From assembly GCA_025517525.1 (NCBI GenBank), contig JAOPJZ010000008.1, positions 1 to 64,000 of the forward strand: a stretch of DNA of 64,000 nt, given 5' to 3'. The stretch is from Natronosalvus hydrolyticus (GTDB taxonomy: Archaea > Halobacteriota > Halobacteria > Halobacteriales > Natrialbaceae). Below the pieces are notes generated by a model. That model was not told the DNA's origin, ran no database searches, and saw only the letters and a list, made by a program, of their open reading frames with translations. The translations under genes were made by a program, and so were the position numbers. Each line of letters begins with the position of its first letter. The first letter of the stretch is position 1. This document shows positions 1-8,524 of this stretch, piece by piece.

Positions 1-434
1 GCATCGTTCGAGAGGCGGTTGAGAACGAGTGTACGCATATCGCGTTCGAGCGATTAACGTGGATTTGGACGCGCATCTCGAACGCGTCTAAGTTCCAGCA
101 GTGGGCGTTCCGAGAGATTCAGCGACAGGTCGAGTACAAGGCTGATGAACACGGTATCGAAGTGGATACCGTGGCTCCACAGTACACGTCACAGCGGTGT
201 AGCCACGGTGAATGTGGGTTCACACACGAGGATAACCGTGATGGTGACGAATTTGAGTGTCTAAAGTGTGGAAAGGAACTGCACGCTGATTACAACGCTG
301 CGCGGAACGTCGCGTGGCGCCTTGTCCAGAACTGGCTCAAGTCTGGGTCTGGACGGGCTACCAGTCAACTAGCCCTGAAGTCAGGAACCGTGAACGCGAA
401 TGGTCGTTTTAGACCTGCTGCACTCAGCAGTTAG
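1..434 (+). CDS. tnpB: IS200/IS605-family TnpB (RNA-guided nuclease), C-terminal part, 5' end outside window
   Basis: The reading frame is open from base 3 to a TAG at 432-434 and has no start inside the window, so the gene is cut by the window edge; about 144 residues remain. They show the late RuvC part of TnpB: a Glu in IAFERL (RuvC-II), the haloarchaeal signature ISNASKFQQWAF, the TSQRC zinc ribbon (CSHGECG then CLKCG), and the last RuvC Asp in HADYNAARN. The tail continues through GRATSQLALKSGTVN. TnpB proteins are omega-RNA-guided DNA nucleases carried by IS605-type elements. All catalytic residues of this part that I can check are present, so the visible portion is not obviously decayed. 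Whether a tnpA lies upstream cannot be seen. Confidence 0.93.
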   Translation, partial: IVREAVENECTHIAFERLTWIWTRISNASKFQQWAFREIQRQVEYKADEHGIEVDTVAPQYTSQRCSHGECGFTHEDNRDGDEFECLKCGKELHADYNAARNVAWRLVQNWLKSGSGRATSQLALKSGTVNANGRFRPAALSS

Positions 435-451
435 AGCTGGAGTTCACTGAC

Positions 452-477
452 AAGCCCCGACCCTTGAGGTCGGGGTT
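452..477 (+). mobile_element. Right-end hairpin of the IS605-type element, probable omega-RNA 3' region
   Basis: An 8-bp stem ccccgacc (455-462) and ggtcgggg (468-475) around the loop cttga is extended by aa/tt across a bulged g. It begins 17 nt after the tnpB stop. IS200/IS605 elements end in such subterminal hairpins, and the guide RNA of TnpB is normally transcribed from the tnpB 3' end up to this right end. The exact cleavage site and the guide, which would lie just beyond about position 480, are inferred. Confidence 0.65.
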
Positions 478-493
478 GTTGACAACGAACGAG

Positions 494-1738
494 TCAGATC
501 GAGAACAAACTAGTATGCACCGGGGCGAACGAATCCGACCGGTCTCGTTCGACCGTATCCGTGATCGAGCGCCCCGCTAACCCCGACTCGAGCAGATCCG
601 ACAACGGCGGACCGACGTTTTCGGGTTCGACGAGAAACGCGTCGTGGCCGTGATCGGAGTCGACGACGTGGTGTGCAACGTCGATACCCGTCTCGCGACA
701 GGCCGCTGCCAGCGTCTCCGCCTGTTCGACGGTAAAGTGCCAGTCGCCGGTAAACGAGAGCAACAGCAACTCGCCCTCGTATGCGGCCAGGGCGTCCCCG
801 TCGGATTCGTAGCCCGCCGCGAGATCGAAGTCGTCCATCGCCCGGGTCAGATACAGGTAGCTGTTGGCGTCGAACCGGTCGACGAACTGTTCGGCCTGAT
901 AATCCAGATACGACTCCACTTCACGGTACGGGAAGAAGGCCCCGGCCGGGTCGGTCGGCGTATCCCGAGTGGCTTCACGGCCAGCTGCTCGACGGCCGAA
1001 CTTGTGGTCCATCGAGGATTTCGAGAGGTACATGATGTGACCGATCTGTCGAGCGCGGGCGAGGCCATCGCTTGGTCCGTTTGTCGCCGTATTTGGTGCC
1101 TGGCCGTTCGCGTCCGGAGACGCATCTCCGTAGTAGTGGCCGCCGTTCCAGGCAGGGTCGCTCGTGATTGCTCGCCGGGCGACCGTGTCGAGGGCCAGAC
1201 ACTGCGGATCGAGTCGCGGGGCCGTGGCGACGGCGCCCGCACACTCGACGTCGTCGGGATAGCGCCGCAGCCAGTCGAGGACGTTCATCCCGCCAACAGA
1301 GCCGCCGATAACCCCGCGAAGGCGGCCGACACCGAGTTCGTCGAGCAGGCGTCGCTGGGCGCGCGTCCAGTCGCCGATGGTCACCGGCGGGAAGTCAGTG
1401 CCGTAGTACTCGCCCGTTTCGGGATTCACGCTCGAGGGACCGGTCGTGCCGTAACACGAGCCGGGCACGTTCGCACAGACGACGTAGTAATCGGTCGTGT
1501 CGATGGCCTTGCCGGGCCCGACGACGTCGCCCCACCAGGCACGGGCCTGACCCGCGGTCTGGTCGCCGGCGTCCGGGCGTCGGGCGACGTGGGCGCTGCC
1601 GGTCAGCGCGTGGCAGATGAGCACAGCGTTCGAGCCGGTAAACTCGCCGTAGGTCTCGTAGGCCACCTCGAGGCGTGGAATCGACTCGCCACACTTGAAG
1701 GTGAACGAGCCGAGGTCGATGGTGTCTTTCGTGGTCAT
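494..1738 (-). CDS. metX: Homoserine O-acetyltransferase
   Basis: 414 residues, alpha/beta-hydrolase fold of the MetX family. The enzyme transfers acetyl from acetyl-CoA to L-homoserine for methionine synthesis in the cytoplasm. The catalytic triad is readable: nucleophile Ser147 in GGSVGGM, Asp332 in SFTGDWHFT and His365 in GHDAFL. The oxyanion/substrate loop around residues 90-105 ([14 protein letters not shown]) is typical. The start overlaps the metY stop as ATGA, so the two genes are translationally coupled and form an acetyl-homoserine/sulfhydrylation pair. An insertion rich in Asn/Asp/Gly near residues 200-225 is common in halophile homologues. Acetyl rather than succinyl specificity is inferred from the family and the metY neighbour. 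Confidence 0.95.
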   Translation of the reverse strand: MTTKDTIDLGSFTFKCGESIPRLEVAYETYGEFTGSNAVLICHALTGSAHVARRPDAGDQTAGQARAWWGDVVGPGKAIDTTDYYVVCANVPGSCYGTTGPSSVNPETGEYYGTDFPPVTIGDWTRAQRRLLDELGVGRLRGVIGGSVGGMNVLDWLRRYPDDVECAGAVATAPRLDPQCLALDTVARRAITSDPAWNGGHYYGDASPDANGQAPNTATNGPSDGLARARQIGHIMYLSKSSMDHKFGRRAAGREATRDTPTDPAGAFFPYREVESYLDYQAEQFVDRFDANSYLYLTRAMDDFDLAAGYESDGDALAAYEGELLLLSFTGDWHFTVEQAETLAAACRETGIDVAHHVVDSDHGHDAFLVEPENVGPPLSDLLESGLAGRSITDTVERDRSDSFAPVHTSLFSI

Positions 1739-3066
1739 GGGTCACCTCGATCGGTCGCCGTCGCAATTCCCGCCTCGAGGTCTGCGAGGATGTCAGCCGG
1801 GTTTTCGATGCCGACAGAAAGTCGAACCAGGTCGGGCGTGACGCCGGCATCGGCCTGTTCGTCGGGCGTCAACTGGCCGTGAGTCGTGCTCGCCGGGTGG
1901 ATAATGAGGGTCTTCGCGTCGCCGATGTTCGCGAGGAACTGAGCGAGTTCGACCGATTCACAGAGGCGTTTTCCCGCCTCGTAGCCGCCCCGTTCCGCGT
2001 CACCGCCCTCGAGGCCGAACGCGATCATGCCGCCGTAGTCCTCGAGGTACCGGGCGGCGTTGTCGTGTGTCGGATGGGACTCGAGACCGGGGTAGGTCAC
2101 CCACGCGACGTCCTCGTGGTCAGCGAGGTAGTCGGCAACGATGGCCGCGTTCTCACAGTGTTTTTCGATGCGAAGCGCAAGCGTCTCGAGGCCTTGCATG
2201 GTCTGCCAGGCGTCAAACGGGGATTGCTGGTTTCCGAGGCTCCGAGTCGACCGATAGCGAATCGCGGCCGCGAGCGGGGCATCGCCGAAATCACGACTGA
2301 AATCGACGTCGTGGTAGGCGTCGTTCTGGCCGGCGAGTTCGCTGTAGCCGTGTTCGCCCCAGTCGAAGGTGCCGCCGTCGACGACAATTCCGCCGACGGT
2401 CGTCCCCGAGCCGTGAATCCACTTGGTCGTCGACTCCCAGACGACGTCAGCGCCACACTCCAGTGGCCGACACAGCGCGGGCGTCGCGAACGTGTTGTCG
2501 ACGACCAGCGGGACGCCCCTGTCGTGGGCGAGGTCAGCCAGTCGTTCGAAGTCGGGCGTGACGAGCGAGGGGTTGCCGACGGTTTCGACATGGACGAACG
2601 CCGTGTCCTCGTCGATAGCCTCGGCGTAGGCGTCGTACTCGAGTGTGGGGACGAGTCGCGTTTCGATTCCCCGACGGCTGGCCGTCTTCGAGAAATACGC
2701 TGTGGTGCCACCGTAGGTGTCCGTCGAACAGACGATGTTGTCCCCCACGCCGGCCAGAACGAGGACAATCGAGTCGAGAGCAGCCATGCCGCTGGCGGTG
2801 GCGACGGCACCGGTGCCGTCCTCGAGGGTCGCGAGACGTTTCTCGAGGACGTTCGTCGTCGGATTGGAGATGCGAGAGTAAATGTGCCCCTCGCGCTCGA
2901 GGGCATACATCGCCGCGGCACTGTCGGCATCGTCGAAAACGTAGGAGGTAGTTTGATAGAGAGGGACCGCAGCCGCGCCGGTCGCCGGATCGCCGTCGTA
3001 GCCCGCGTGGAGACACCCCGTCCCGACCGAGGACGTCGATGGGGGGCTGCTCGAGTCGTCACTCAT
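1735..3066 (-). CDS. metY: O-acetylhomoserine sulfhydrylase (PLP enzyme)
   Basis: 443 residues of the Cys/Met-metabolism PLP family. It converts O-acetylhomoserine and sulfide to homocysteine. The PLP Schiff-base lysine is Lys215 in [11 protein letters not shown], the cofactor Asp lies in VVDNTFATP (about 190), and SRISNPT near residue 65 is the usual active-site loop. At 443 residues it has the longer MetY length with the extra loop around 225-265, rather than the roughly 390 of cystathionine gamma-synthase. Its stop overlaps the metX start by 4 nt. A TATA element 29 nt before the ATG suggests a leaderless metYX transcript. The divergent neighbour is an MFS transporter. Confidence 0.94.
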   Translation of the reverse strand: MSDDSSSPPSTSSVGTGCLHAGYDGDPATGAAAVPLYQTTSYVFDDADSAAAMYALEREGHIYSRISNPTTNVLEKRLATLEDGTGAVATASGMAALDSIVLVLAGVGDNIVCSTDTYGGTTAYFSKTASRRGIETRLVPTLEYDAYAEAIDEDTAFVHVETVGNPSLVTPDFERLADLAHDRGVPLVVDNTFATPALCRPLECGADVVWESTTKWIHGSGTTVGGIVVDGGTFDWGEHGYSELAGQNDAYHDVDFSRDFGDAPLAAAIRYRSTRSLGNQQSPFDAWQTMQGLETLALRIEKHCENAAIVADYLADHEDVAWVTYPGLESHPTHDNAARYLEDYGGMIAFGLEGGDAERGGYEAGKRLCESVELAQFLANIGDAKTLIIHPASTTHGQLTPDEQADAGVTPDLVRLSVGIENPADILADLEAGIATATDRGDP

Positions 3067-3090
3067 GTTTTGTATGCATACTTTTGGAGA

Positions 3091-3100
3091 AACTTATGCA
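3091..3100 (-). promoter_or_regulatory. TATA element of metYX
   Basis: On the minus strand the sequence tgcataagtt is centred about 29 nt upstream of the metY ATG, the spacing expected for a leaderless haloarchaeal transcript. A 10-bp palindrome gtatgcatac (3072-3081) lies between it and the start codon, where a repressor or the transcription start could sit. Confidence 0.5.
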
Positions 3101-3207
3101 CGTCAGTAACGGCAAAAACCGACAAAAGTCGTGACGTGCTAACACAGGTCGTCCTCGACGGTCGGGAAGGCAGTGTAAATCCGAAAACAAACGCCTTCAT
3201 ATCCACA

Positions 3208-4449
3208 GTGCCAAGGGAACCTGTGCACTCGAGCGGCCGGGACCGAATCGTCCTCGCAAGCGTGGTCTTTGCGGTGCTGTTCTCCCAGCTCTTGCTGTAT
3301 CCGGGTATCGCGGAACTGGTCGGTGTTTTAGGTGCCGACGAGCCGACCTCGCCGTTGACGGAGACGACCCTCGATGCGAGTATGTGGTTTCTCGTCGCCG
3401 AATTCGCCGCCTACGTCGCTTTCGTCGGCGTCTGGGGAATCGCCAGCGACGTAACCGGCCGCCGAACACCGTTTATCGTCCTCGGTGCGCTCGCCGGGGC
3501 CGTCGGCTACTTCGCCCTCGCCGTCATCGCGACGGCTGGCACCATCCCGTTCGAGGGCGTCTTGCTCGTGCGGATATTTCAGGGCGCGATGACCGTCGGC
3601 GCGTTCTCGCTCACGATGACGATGCTGATGGACCTCGAGGGCGGCCACGGTCGAAACATGGGCGCTGCGGGCATCGCCATCGGACTTGGAGCGGCCACGG
3701 GCGCTCCCGTCGGCGGCCAGCTCACGACGATCGATCCGCGTGCCCCCCTCGTTGCGGCCGCCGTTCTGCTGACCGTCGTCAGCGTGCTGGTGACCCTCGC
3801 CGACGATAGAGCTCCCAGTCATCGACGTCGGGCAAAGGCGATCATCTCGAGCGTCTCCCGCCGGCCGGCACTGTCGATTCCGTACGCGTTCGGCTTCGTC
3901 GACCGGCTTACCGCCGGCTTTTTCGCCCTCGTCGGAACGTTGTACTTTCAGGACGCGTTCGGGGTCGACGCCGCCATGACTGGCCTGTTGCTCGCGTGTT
4001 TCTTCGCTCCCTTCGCCCTCCTGCAGTATCCGTTGGGTAAACTCTCCGATCGAATCGGGCGCACCATCCCTATCGTCGTCGGGTCGCTCAGTTACGGCCT
4101 CGGCATCCTCGCCGTTGGCGTCGCCCCGACGGTACCCGTCGCCGCCGCAGCGATGCTACTCGTCGGCGTGCTGGGCGCGCTCATCTCGCCAGCCACGATG
4201 GCACTCGTCACCGACATCGCGGACGACAGCGGGCGAGGCGTCGCAATGGCCGGGTTCAACCTCGCCGGGAGCCTGGGGTTCCTCGGCGGCTTTCTCATCG
4301 GCGGTACCGTCGCCAGTAACTGGGGGTACGGCTACGCCTTCCTCATCGTCGGCGGCCTCGAGATTCTCATCGCACTCGTCGCGGTACCCGCGTTTTTGCA
4401 CCTCTCGATCAGGGAAGCTCGGTTTTCGCTCGAGGGGCGAGACGCCTGA
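3208..4449 (+). CDS. MFS transporter
   Basis: About 413 residues with 12 predicted membrane helices, a major facilitator superfamily permease of the drug/sugar efflux type. The loop 2-3 signature appears as SDVTGRRTPF and its second-half counterpart as GKLSDRIGRTIP; the central cytoplasmic loop is Arg-rich (APSHRRRAKA). Substrate is unknown. The frame stays open far upstream, antisense to metY, so the start is chosen at GTG 3208, with GTG 3223 as an alternative. Both precede the hydrophilic VHSSGRDR lead-in to helix 1 and lie about 28 nt after the A/T-rich word gtgtaaatcc. It is divergent from metY; no functional link is visible. Confidence 0.85.
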   Translation: MPREPVHSSGRDRIVLASVVFAVLFSQLLLYPGIAELVGVLGADEPTSPLTETTLDASMWFLVAEFAAYVAFVGVWGIASDVTGRRTPFIVLGALAGAVGYFALAVIATAGTIPFEGVLLVRIFQGAMTVGAFSLTMTMLMDLEGGHGRNMGAAGIAIGLGAATGAPVGGQLTTIDPRAPLVAAAVLLTVVSVLVTLADDRAPSHRRRAKAIISSVSRRPALSIPYAFGFVDRLTAGFFALVGTLYFQDAFGVDAAMTGLLLACFFAPFALLQYPLGKLSDRIGRTIPIVVGSLSYGLGILAVGVAPTVPVAAAAMLLVGVLGALISPATMALVTDIADDSGRGVAMAGFNLAGSLGFLGGFLIGGTVASNWGYGYAFLIVGGLEILIALVAVPAFLHLSIREARFSLEGRDA

Positions 4450-4493
4450 GACGGGTTGGCGACCCAACGAGAGCACGGCGAGACGATTATTGT

Positions 4494-5315
4494 ATGCCAA
4501 CCCGTATCATGGCCATGGATGCGACACGCGAAGACATCGAGTTCCTCATCAGGTCGAATCATCGCGTTGGGGTGCTCGACGCACTGACCAGTGATCGGTG
4601 TACTCGACACGATCTACGTACCGCAACGGGAGCGTCTTCCCCCACGCTGGGCCGAATTCTGACGGACTTTCAGGATCGCCACTGGCTCGAACGAGATGGG
4701 AAATTCTACCGACTGACCGATCTGGGGGAATTCGTCGCCACTCGATTCGATGCGTTCAGAGACGCGATGACCCATCAACGGCGTCTCAGGGAGATATGGC
4801 CGTGGCTCCCACACGAAGCCGACGGATTCAGCATCGAGTTGTTCACTGACGTGGTGGTCTCTCAGCCGGGGCCCGGCTACCCATACCAGCCTCTCGAACG
4901 TCTCACGGAGTGTTTCACAACGACGGAATCGATGACCGGATTCGGCATGGCGCTGCTCAAGTCGGGGAATCTCGAGCCGTTTTTCGACCATGTCCGAAAC
5001 GGGTTGGAATGTGAATACATCTATCCGCCTGCCGTTTTCGAGGAACTGCTCTCGTGGGACGAAGAAACCGTCGTCGAGCTGGCGACACGGGCCAACTATA
5101 CCGTTCTGCTACACGATGATCTTCCACTCGACGACCGGTGTGGGATCTGTCTGTTCGATGACCGTGTCAGCATCTGCTGTTACGACCCGGAAACGGGAGC
5201 ATTACACAGACTCGTCGACACCGGAAGCGACGAGATGCGAGCCTGGGCAACGTCTCACTACGAACGGTTCCGGGACGAGGCCCGACCGCTCGAGGACGCT
5301 ATCGACCTGCTTTGA
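4494..5315 (+). CDS. Winged-HTH transcriptional regulator with FilR1-type sensory domain
   Basis: 273 residues. The N-terminal 85 form a winged helix (VGVLDALTSDRCTRHDLRTA, then SSPTLGRILTDFQDRHWLER). The remainder resembles the FilR1/DUF1724 effector domain of archaeal regulators, with the motif TVLLHDDLPLDDRCGICLFDD followed by SICCYDPETG. Such proteins are abundant in haloarchaea; their ligands are mostly unknown. Three in-frame ATGs compete at 4494, 4509 and 4515. Homologous proteins usually begin near MDATREDIEFL, so 4515 may be the real start. It is codirectional with the MFS gene 44 nt upstream and could regulate that gene or the secreted protein downstream; this is inference. Confidence 0.82.
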   Translation: MPTRIMAMDATREDIEFLIRSNHRVGVLDALTSDRCTRHDLRTATGASSPTLGRILTDFQDRHWLERDGKFYRLTDLGEFVATRFDAFRDAMTHQRRLREIWPWLPHEADGFSIELFTDVVVSQPGPGYPYQPLERLTECFTTTESMTGFGMALLKSGNLEPFFDHVRNGLECEYIYPPAVFEELLSWDEETVVELATRANYTVLLHDDLPLDDRCGICLFDDRVSICCYDPETGALHRLVDTGSDEMRAWATSHYERFRDEARPLEDAIDLL

Positions 5316-5498
5316 GGGCTGGTCGGTTCTGTTGAAACCTTCGTATACGGATACAAACGGCGTGCTGAACCAGGGCGCGTATTCAGCAGTGAGATCATTT
5401 CAGCGATTGCACAAACCCCAGCGGCTGCAAAATCGTCACCAGATAGCTATCTAACCGCTTGCAGAATAATACTTCTCGGCGGGAGGTGAGACGTGCCA

Positions 5499-6209
5499 AT
5501 GACCAACGAACCCAGGCAGATCAACAGCATATCACGTAGAACAGTCTTAAAAGCGAGCGCGGCCGGTGCAGGTACGGTCGCGCTGAGCGGTACAGCGACC
5601 GCCAACGGATACGGAATCACATCCGATACGGATAGAGACGAAGCGTGCGGAGAGATCGTTACGCAGACCGTCGACGTCATGGGCCAAGGTCCCGACCGCG
5701 AGCTCGTGGCCGAGGGCAGCGCGACGCTCCACCGCACCGCTGACGCGCTCGTGGCCGAACTCACCATGCCCACCCCAGAACCCGGTGAGTACACCTACGC
5801 GAGCGAGCCCCCGGAGCAAGAGGGCGAATGGTTTACCACTGAGCCCGGAGAGCTGGAAGCGTTCACGCTGTGGATGATCACGTTCAACAACCCCGAGCAG
5901 TGTGAGGCGGGCGTGGGCGAGTGCGGCGCCCCGGATCTGGAGTCCGCCGGCGGCGGCGCGTTCGGCGTCAACGGCGCCGTCCCGGCCGGCGACCAACTCA
6001 CCCTGAGCGGGTTCGTCACGACCGAGACCGAAGTGTTCGAGAACGGCGACCCGCTGGGGGTACCGCTCGAGCGGCCCATGGAAGCGGAGGTTCACGTGGC
6101 GGTGGCGCCCCACGGCGCGTTCGACCCCGCGATGATGCCCGCGATCCTGGAGACGCCGGTGAGCCCGCCGGACGTCTGGTGGGTCGCAATCTTCGAACCC
6201 CCGGCCTAG
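5499..6209 (+). CDS. Tat-exported protein of unknown function
   Basis: 236 residues with a clear Tat leader: SRRTVLKASAAGAGTVALSG, ending near ATA-NG. No lipobox follows, so the protein is likely released or wall-associated. The mature part is acidic and beta-rich, with pairs of Cys (CEAGVGEC) that could form a disulfide and many Glu-Pro turns. I do not recognise a family. The start is set at ATG 5499 because a strong Shine-Dalgarno GGGAGGTGA (5481-5489) lies 9 nt before it; the in-frame GTG at 5493 would be only 3 nt away. This marks a leadered mRNA, uncommon in haloarchaea. Codons use fewer ctcgag words than the neighbours. Confidence 0.75.
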   Translation: MTNEPRQINSISRRTVLKASAAGAGTVALSGTATANGYGITSDTDRDEACGEIVTQTVDVMGQGPDRELVAEGSATLHRTADALVAELTMPTPEPGEYTYASEPPEQEGEWFTTEPGELEAFTLWMITFNNPEQCEAGVGECGAPDLESAGGGAFGVNGAVPAGDQLTLSGFVTTETEVFENGDPLGVPLERPMEAEVHVAVAPHGAFDPAMMPAILETPVSPPDVWWVAIFEPPA

Positions 6210-6226
6210 CGATTCATTCCTATTCC

Positions 6227-6319
6227 GGGTTCTAGTGGCTTCCCAAACCTGTACCCGTGGGTGAAATCATGCGTTGCGGTTCGATTTCACCCACAGGTCG
6301 ACGTTTGGGAGGGTTCTAG
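6227..6319. repeat. 70-bp imperfect palindrome flanked by a 9-bp direct repeat
   Basis: Arms 6241-6268 and 6283-6310 pair over 28 positions: the outer 8 (tcccaaac/gtttggga) and the inner 12 (gtgggtgaaatc/gatttcaccc ac) are perfect, with 8 mostly unpaired positions between, around a 14-nt loop. The word gggttctag occurs on both sides, at 6227-6235 and directly abutting the right arm at 6311-6319. This could be a small non-autonomous insertion with a target duplication, although 5 extra bases on the left make it asymmetric, or a structured regulatory site. It lies between the secreted-protein stop and the methyltransferase promoter. Confidence 0.55.
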
Positions 6320-6397
6320 CGCCCCTTCATCTGGTTACTGCTAGATCCATTCGCTATATCCAGCAGGCATATTCTGACGGGGTATCCGAGGGCGTGC

Positions 6398-6420
6398 TTT
6401 CACGGCGTGAAATATTTCAC
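6398..6420. promoter_or_regulatory. Operator-like cluster of gtgaaa half-sites before the methyltransferase gene
   Basis: Three half-sites alternate in orientation: tttcac (6398-6403), gtgaaa (6407-6412) and tttcac (6415-6420). The last two form the perfect 14-bp palindrome gtgaaatatttcac (6407-6420), 52 nt before the next ATG. The same half-site also occurs inverted at 6261-6266 and 6285-6290 within the larger palindrome. Symmetry and position suggest binding of a dimeric regulator; which one is unknown. Confidence 0.45.
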
Positions 6421-6471
6421 TAGACATCTACACATACGTTCGCAGAGTAGCCGAGTTCGTGGTGAGTACGT

Positions 6472-7302
6472 ATGAGCGATCACACACGCCGATCGACTGG
6501 CTGGCAGCTCGAACAGAACGCCCCCGAGGCCTATGAACGCTATCTGGTACCACCGATATTCGCGTCGTGGGCCGATCGACTCGTCGAGACTGGCGATATC
6601 GGGGAAGGAAATCGAGTCCTGGACGTTGGTTGTGGAACCGGCATCGTGGCGCGACGGGTCGCAACCAGAGTCGGGGCAAGCGGATACGTCGTGGGGCTGG
6701 ACAGCAATCAGGGAATGCTCGCAGTAGCCAAGGAAACTGCTGCCGGGAACCAACAGACCCTCGAGTGGCGACAGGGCGACGCGGAAGCACTTCCGTTCGC
6801 TGACGGGGATTTCGATATCGTCTGCAGTCAACAGTCGGTGCAGTTCTTCGACGAACCAACCGCCGCACTCGAAGAGATGCAGCGAGTCCTCACACCAGGT
6901 GGTCGCGTTGCCCTGAGCGTCTGGCGACCGCTCGAGTACCACCCTGCCTACGTGGTTTTGGCCGAGGCCCTGGAACACCACATCGGTGCCAACGCCGGAG
7001 AAATGATGCGTTCTCCATTCCCCGATTGGGACGGGCAAGACCTCCGAACACTCCTTCAGGGTGCAGGGTTCGATGACGTACTGGTCACCATCGAGATCGA
7101 TTCTGTACGCTACCCGTCGGTCGAGGCGTTCGTTCGCCGCGAAGCGGCAAGTTCACCCCTGGCCGAACCGATTGCGGCCGTCGACCAAGCGGTTCGACAT
7201 GAACTGGTGCAAGCGGTTGCGGATGCATTGTCCGAATACAGTGACGATGAGGGGGTCGTCTCGCCAATGGAGTCCTACGTCATCACGGCAGACCGGTCAT
7301 GA
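6472..7302 (+). CDS. Class I SAM-dependent methyltransferase (UbiE/Methyltransf_11 type)
   Basis: 276 residues. Motif I is VLDVGCGTGIVAR (about 45-57), the acidic end of strand 2 is VVGLDSNQGML, motif II is the QGDAEALPFADGDFD segment, and motif III is LTPGGRVALSVW. These place it among small-molecule methyltransferases of the UbiE/arsenite/phospholipid kind; the substrate cannot be read from sequence. No Cys-rich arsenite signature is present. The start ATG 6472 follows the half-site cluster. Downstream, 176 nt separate it from the halocyanin-like gene, so it is likely transcribed alone. Confidence 0.85.
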   Translation: MSDHTRRSTGWQLEQNAPEAYERYLVPPIFASWADRLVETGDIGEGNRVLDVGCGTGIVARRVATRVGASGYVVGLDSNQGMLAVAKETAAGNQQTLEWRQGDAEALPFADGDFDIVCSQQSVQFFDEPTAALEEMQRVLTPGGRVALSVWRPLEYHPAYVVLAEALEHHIGANAGEMMRSPFPDWDGQDLRTLLQGAGFDDVLVTIEIDSVRYPSVEAFVRREAASSPLAEPIAAVDQAVRHELVQAVADALSEYSDDEGVVSPMESYVITADRS

Positions 7303-7445
7303 TAGCCAACGGCTTTCGAGATACGTATCCAGGATGCGTCGAATCCTGTTACACGAAGGATTGTGAATACAGTTACACAGCCATGGCGACAACAAACGTG
7401 TGCCATGGTAGTAAATCGCAAGAGGGAATCCACACGTAGGCCCTC

Positions 7446-7455
7446 CATTTATCAG
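7446..7455 (+). promoter_or_regulatory. TATA element of the halocyanin-like gene
   Basis: The word catttatcag is centred about 29 nt before ATG 7479, matching leaderless spacing. Farther upstream a 7-bp inverted repeat ccatggc/gccatgg (7381-7387 and 7402-7408) might be a regulator site. Confidence 0.45.
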
Positions 7456-7478
7456 TGTTCGCCACCTATCATATCGTG

Positions 7479-7919
7479 ATGACACAAAGCGATTCGATTT
7501 CCCGACGGACGACCCTCAAACTCGCTGGACTGAGCGTCGCCACGGCAGGCCTAGCAGGCTGTCTCGGTGACGACGATGACGACGCTGATCCCGATGCCTG
7601 GGAAGGCGTCGACACCATCGAACTGAATGGGCACACGAACCAGTGGACCGGTATCGCTCCCGACCCCATCGACGGCGTCGAAAACCCCACGCTGGTCCTC
7701 ACCGCCGGCCAGGAGTATACGCTAACCTGGTACAACGAAGACGGCGCAACACACAACATCGCGTTCGTCGACGACGGTGGCAGCGTCATCGTCGAAACCG
7801 AGTGGACGGACGACGACGAACAGACACTCGAGTTCGAAGCCACCGAGGACATGGTCGAGTACCACTGTGAACCACACCAGGGGACGATGGTTGGTGACGT
7901 CGAAGTTCACTCCGAGTAA
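7479..7919 (+). CDS. Halocyanin-like blue copper lipoprotein
   Basis: 146 residues. A Tat leader with lipobox (SRRTTLKLAG to LAGC, Cys28) implies export folded and lipid anchoring at the outer face of the membrane. The plastocyanin-type copper ligands are all present: His92 in THNIAF, Cys130 and His133 in YHCEPH, and Met137 in GTMVG. Halocyanins act as small electron carriers at the membrane. An upstream in-frame GTG at 7455 exists, but ATG 7479 places the leader correctly and fits the TATA spacing. The poly-Asp linker after Cys28 is typical. Partner oxidase or reductase is not in the neighbourhood. Confidence 0.9.
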   Translation: MTQSDSISRRTTLKLAGLSVATAGLAGCLGDDDDDADPDAWEGVDTIELNGHTNQWTGIAPDPIDGVENPTLVLTAGQEYTLTWYNEDGATHNIAFVDDGGSVIVETEWTDDDEQTLEFEATEDMVEYHCEPHQGTMVGDVEVHSE

Positions 7920-8095
7920 TCGGATTCCACCGATGACGAGACAGTACCGATAATCGTACTAACGGACAAGCCCACCGAACCGGGTCTCTGCGTACATTTT
8001 TCTTGCTTCAAACCGTCGAAACCTCCATTGATTATCGAATGATGCCGGCAGATGCAAGTCATCGCTATATTCAGTGGCTTGGCAAAGGACGGGCT

Positions 8096-8323
8096 ATGGT
8101 CCAAGACGGAGACCTCTCGAGACGACGAGTACTCGGTATCGCTGGCCTGACACTGTCGGTTGCCGTTGCCGGCTGTGGCGGCCCAGGTGAGGACGAAGGC
8201 GAGGACGATGCCATGGACGATGATCTCACTGACGAAGAACCGGAAGATGAAGAAGAGGAACCCGAAGACGAAGAGGAACCGGAAGATGAAGAAGAGGAAC
8301 CCGAAGACGAAGAAGAAAGCTGA
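8096..8323 (+). CDS. Small lipoprotein with acidic tandem repeats
   Basis: 75 residues from ATG 8096. The first 30 form a Tat lipoprotein leader (SRRRVLGIAG to VAGC). All that follows is an acidic tail containing two consecutive 13-residue units EPEDEEEEPEDEE, encoded by almost identical 39-nt DNA repeats (about 8238-8315), then a short end. Such a tail has no fold and could act as a charged surface tether or cation binder. The frame also opens at 8003, but the leader decides the start. The DNA repeat can expand or contract by slippage. No family recognised. Confidence 0.65.
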   Translation: MVQDGDLSRRRVLGIAGLTLSVAVAGCGGPGEDEGEDDAMDDDLTDEEPEDEEEEPEDEEEPEDEEEEPEDEEES

Positions 8324-8524
8324 ACTGAAAAGCCATGAAGTAACGCTCCTTTTGTGACGCTCGAGTCGGAACCTGCGGGACCGTTCCGTTTGGGAACCGG
8401 TTTGCTCGGTGGAGTAGCAGCCAGCCCATCCTCGAGTGCCATCGCCGAAAGCTAAAAACAAGACGAACGTTCAACCCTCGAACAATATATCAGGTGAGAG
8501 AGTAACACAGCCATCACAAGCCAT

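Noticed and set aside
644..1882. Long open frame (412 codons) opposite metX
   Set aside because: It is the antisense shadow of metX; GC-rich halophile genes leave open frames on the other strand, and its residues are Arg/Val/Gly-rich without any family pattern.
3072..3081. Palindrome gtatgcatac as an SAM-responsive operator of metYX
   Set aside because: Ten-base AT palindromes are common by chance, and no second copy or known archaeal methionine motif supports it.
1879..3207. N-terminal extension of the MFS gene frame
   Set aside because: The first 443 codons are antisense to metY; helices and the plausible GTG start only appear from 3208.
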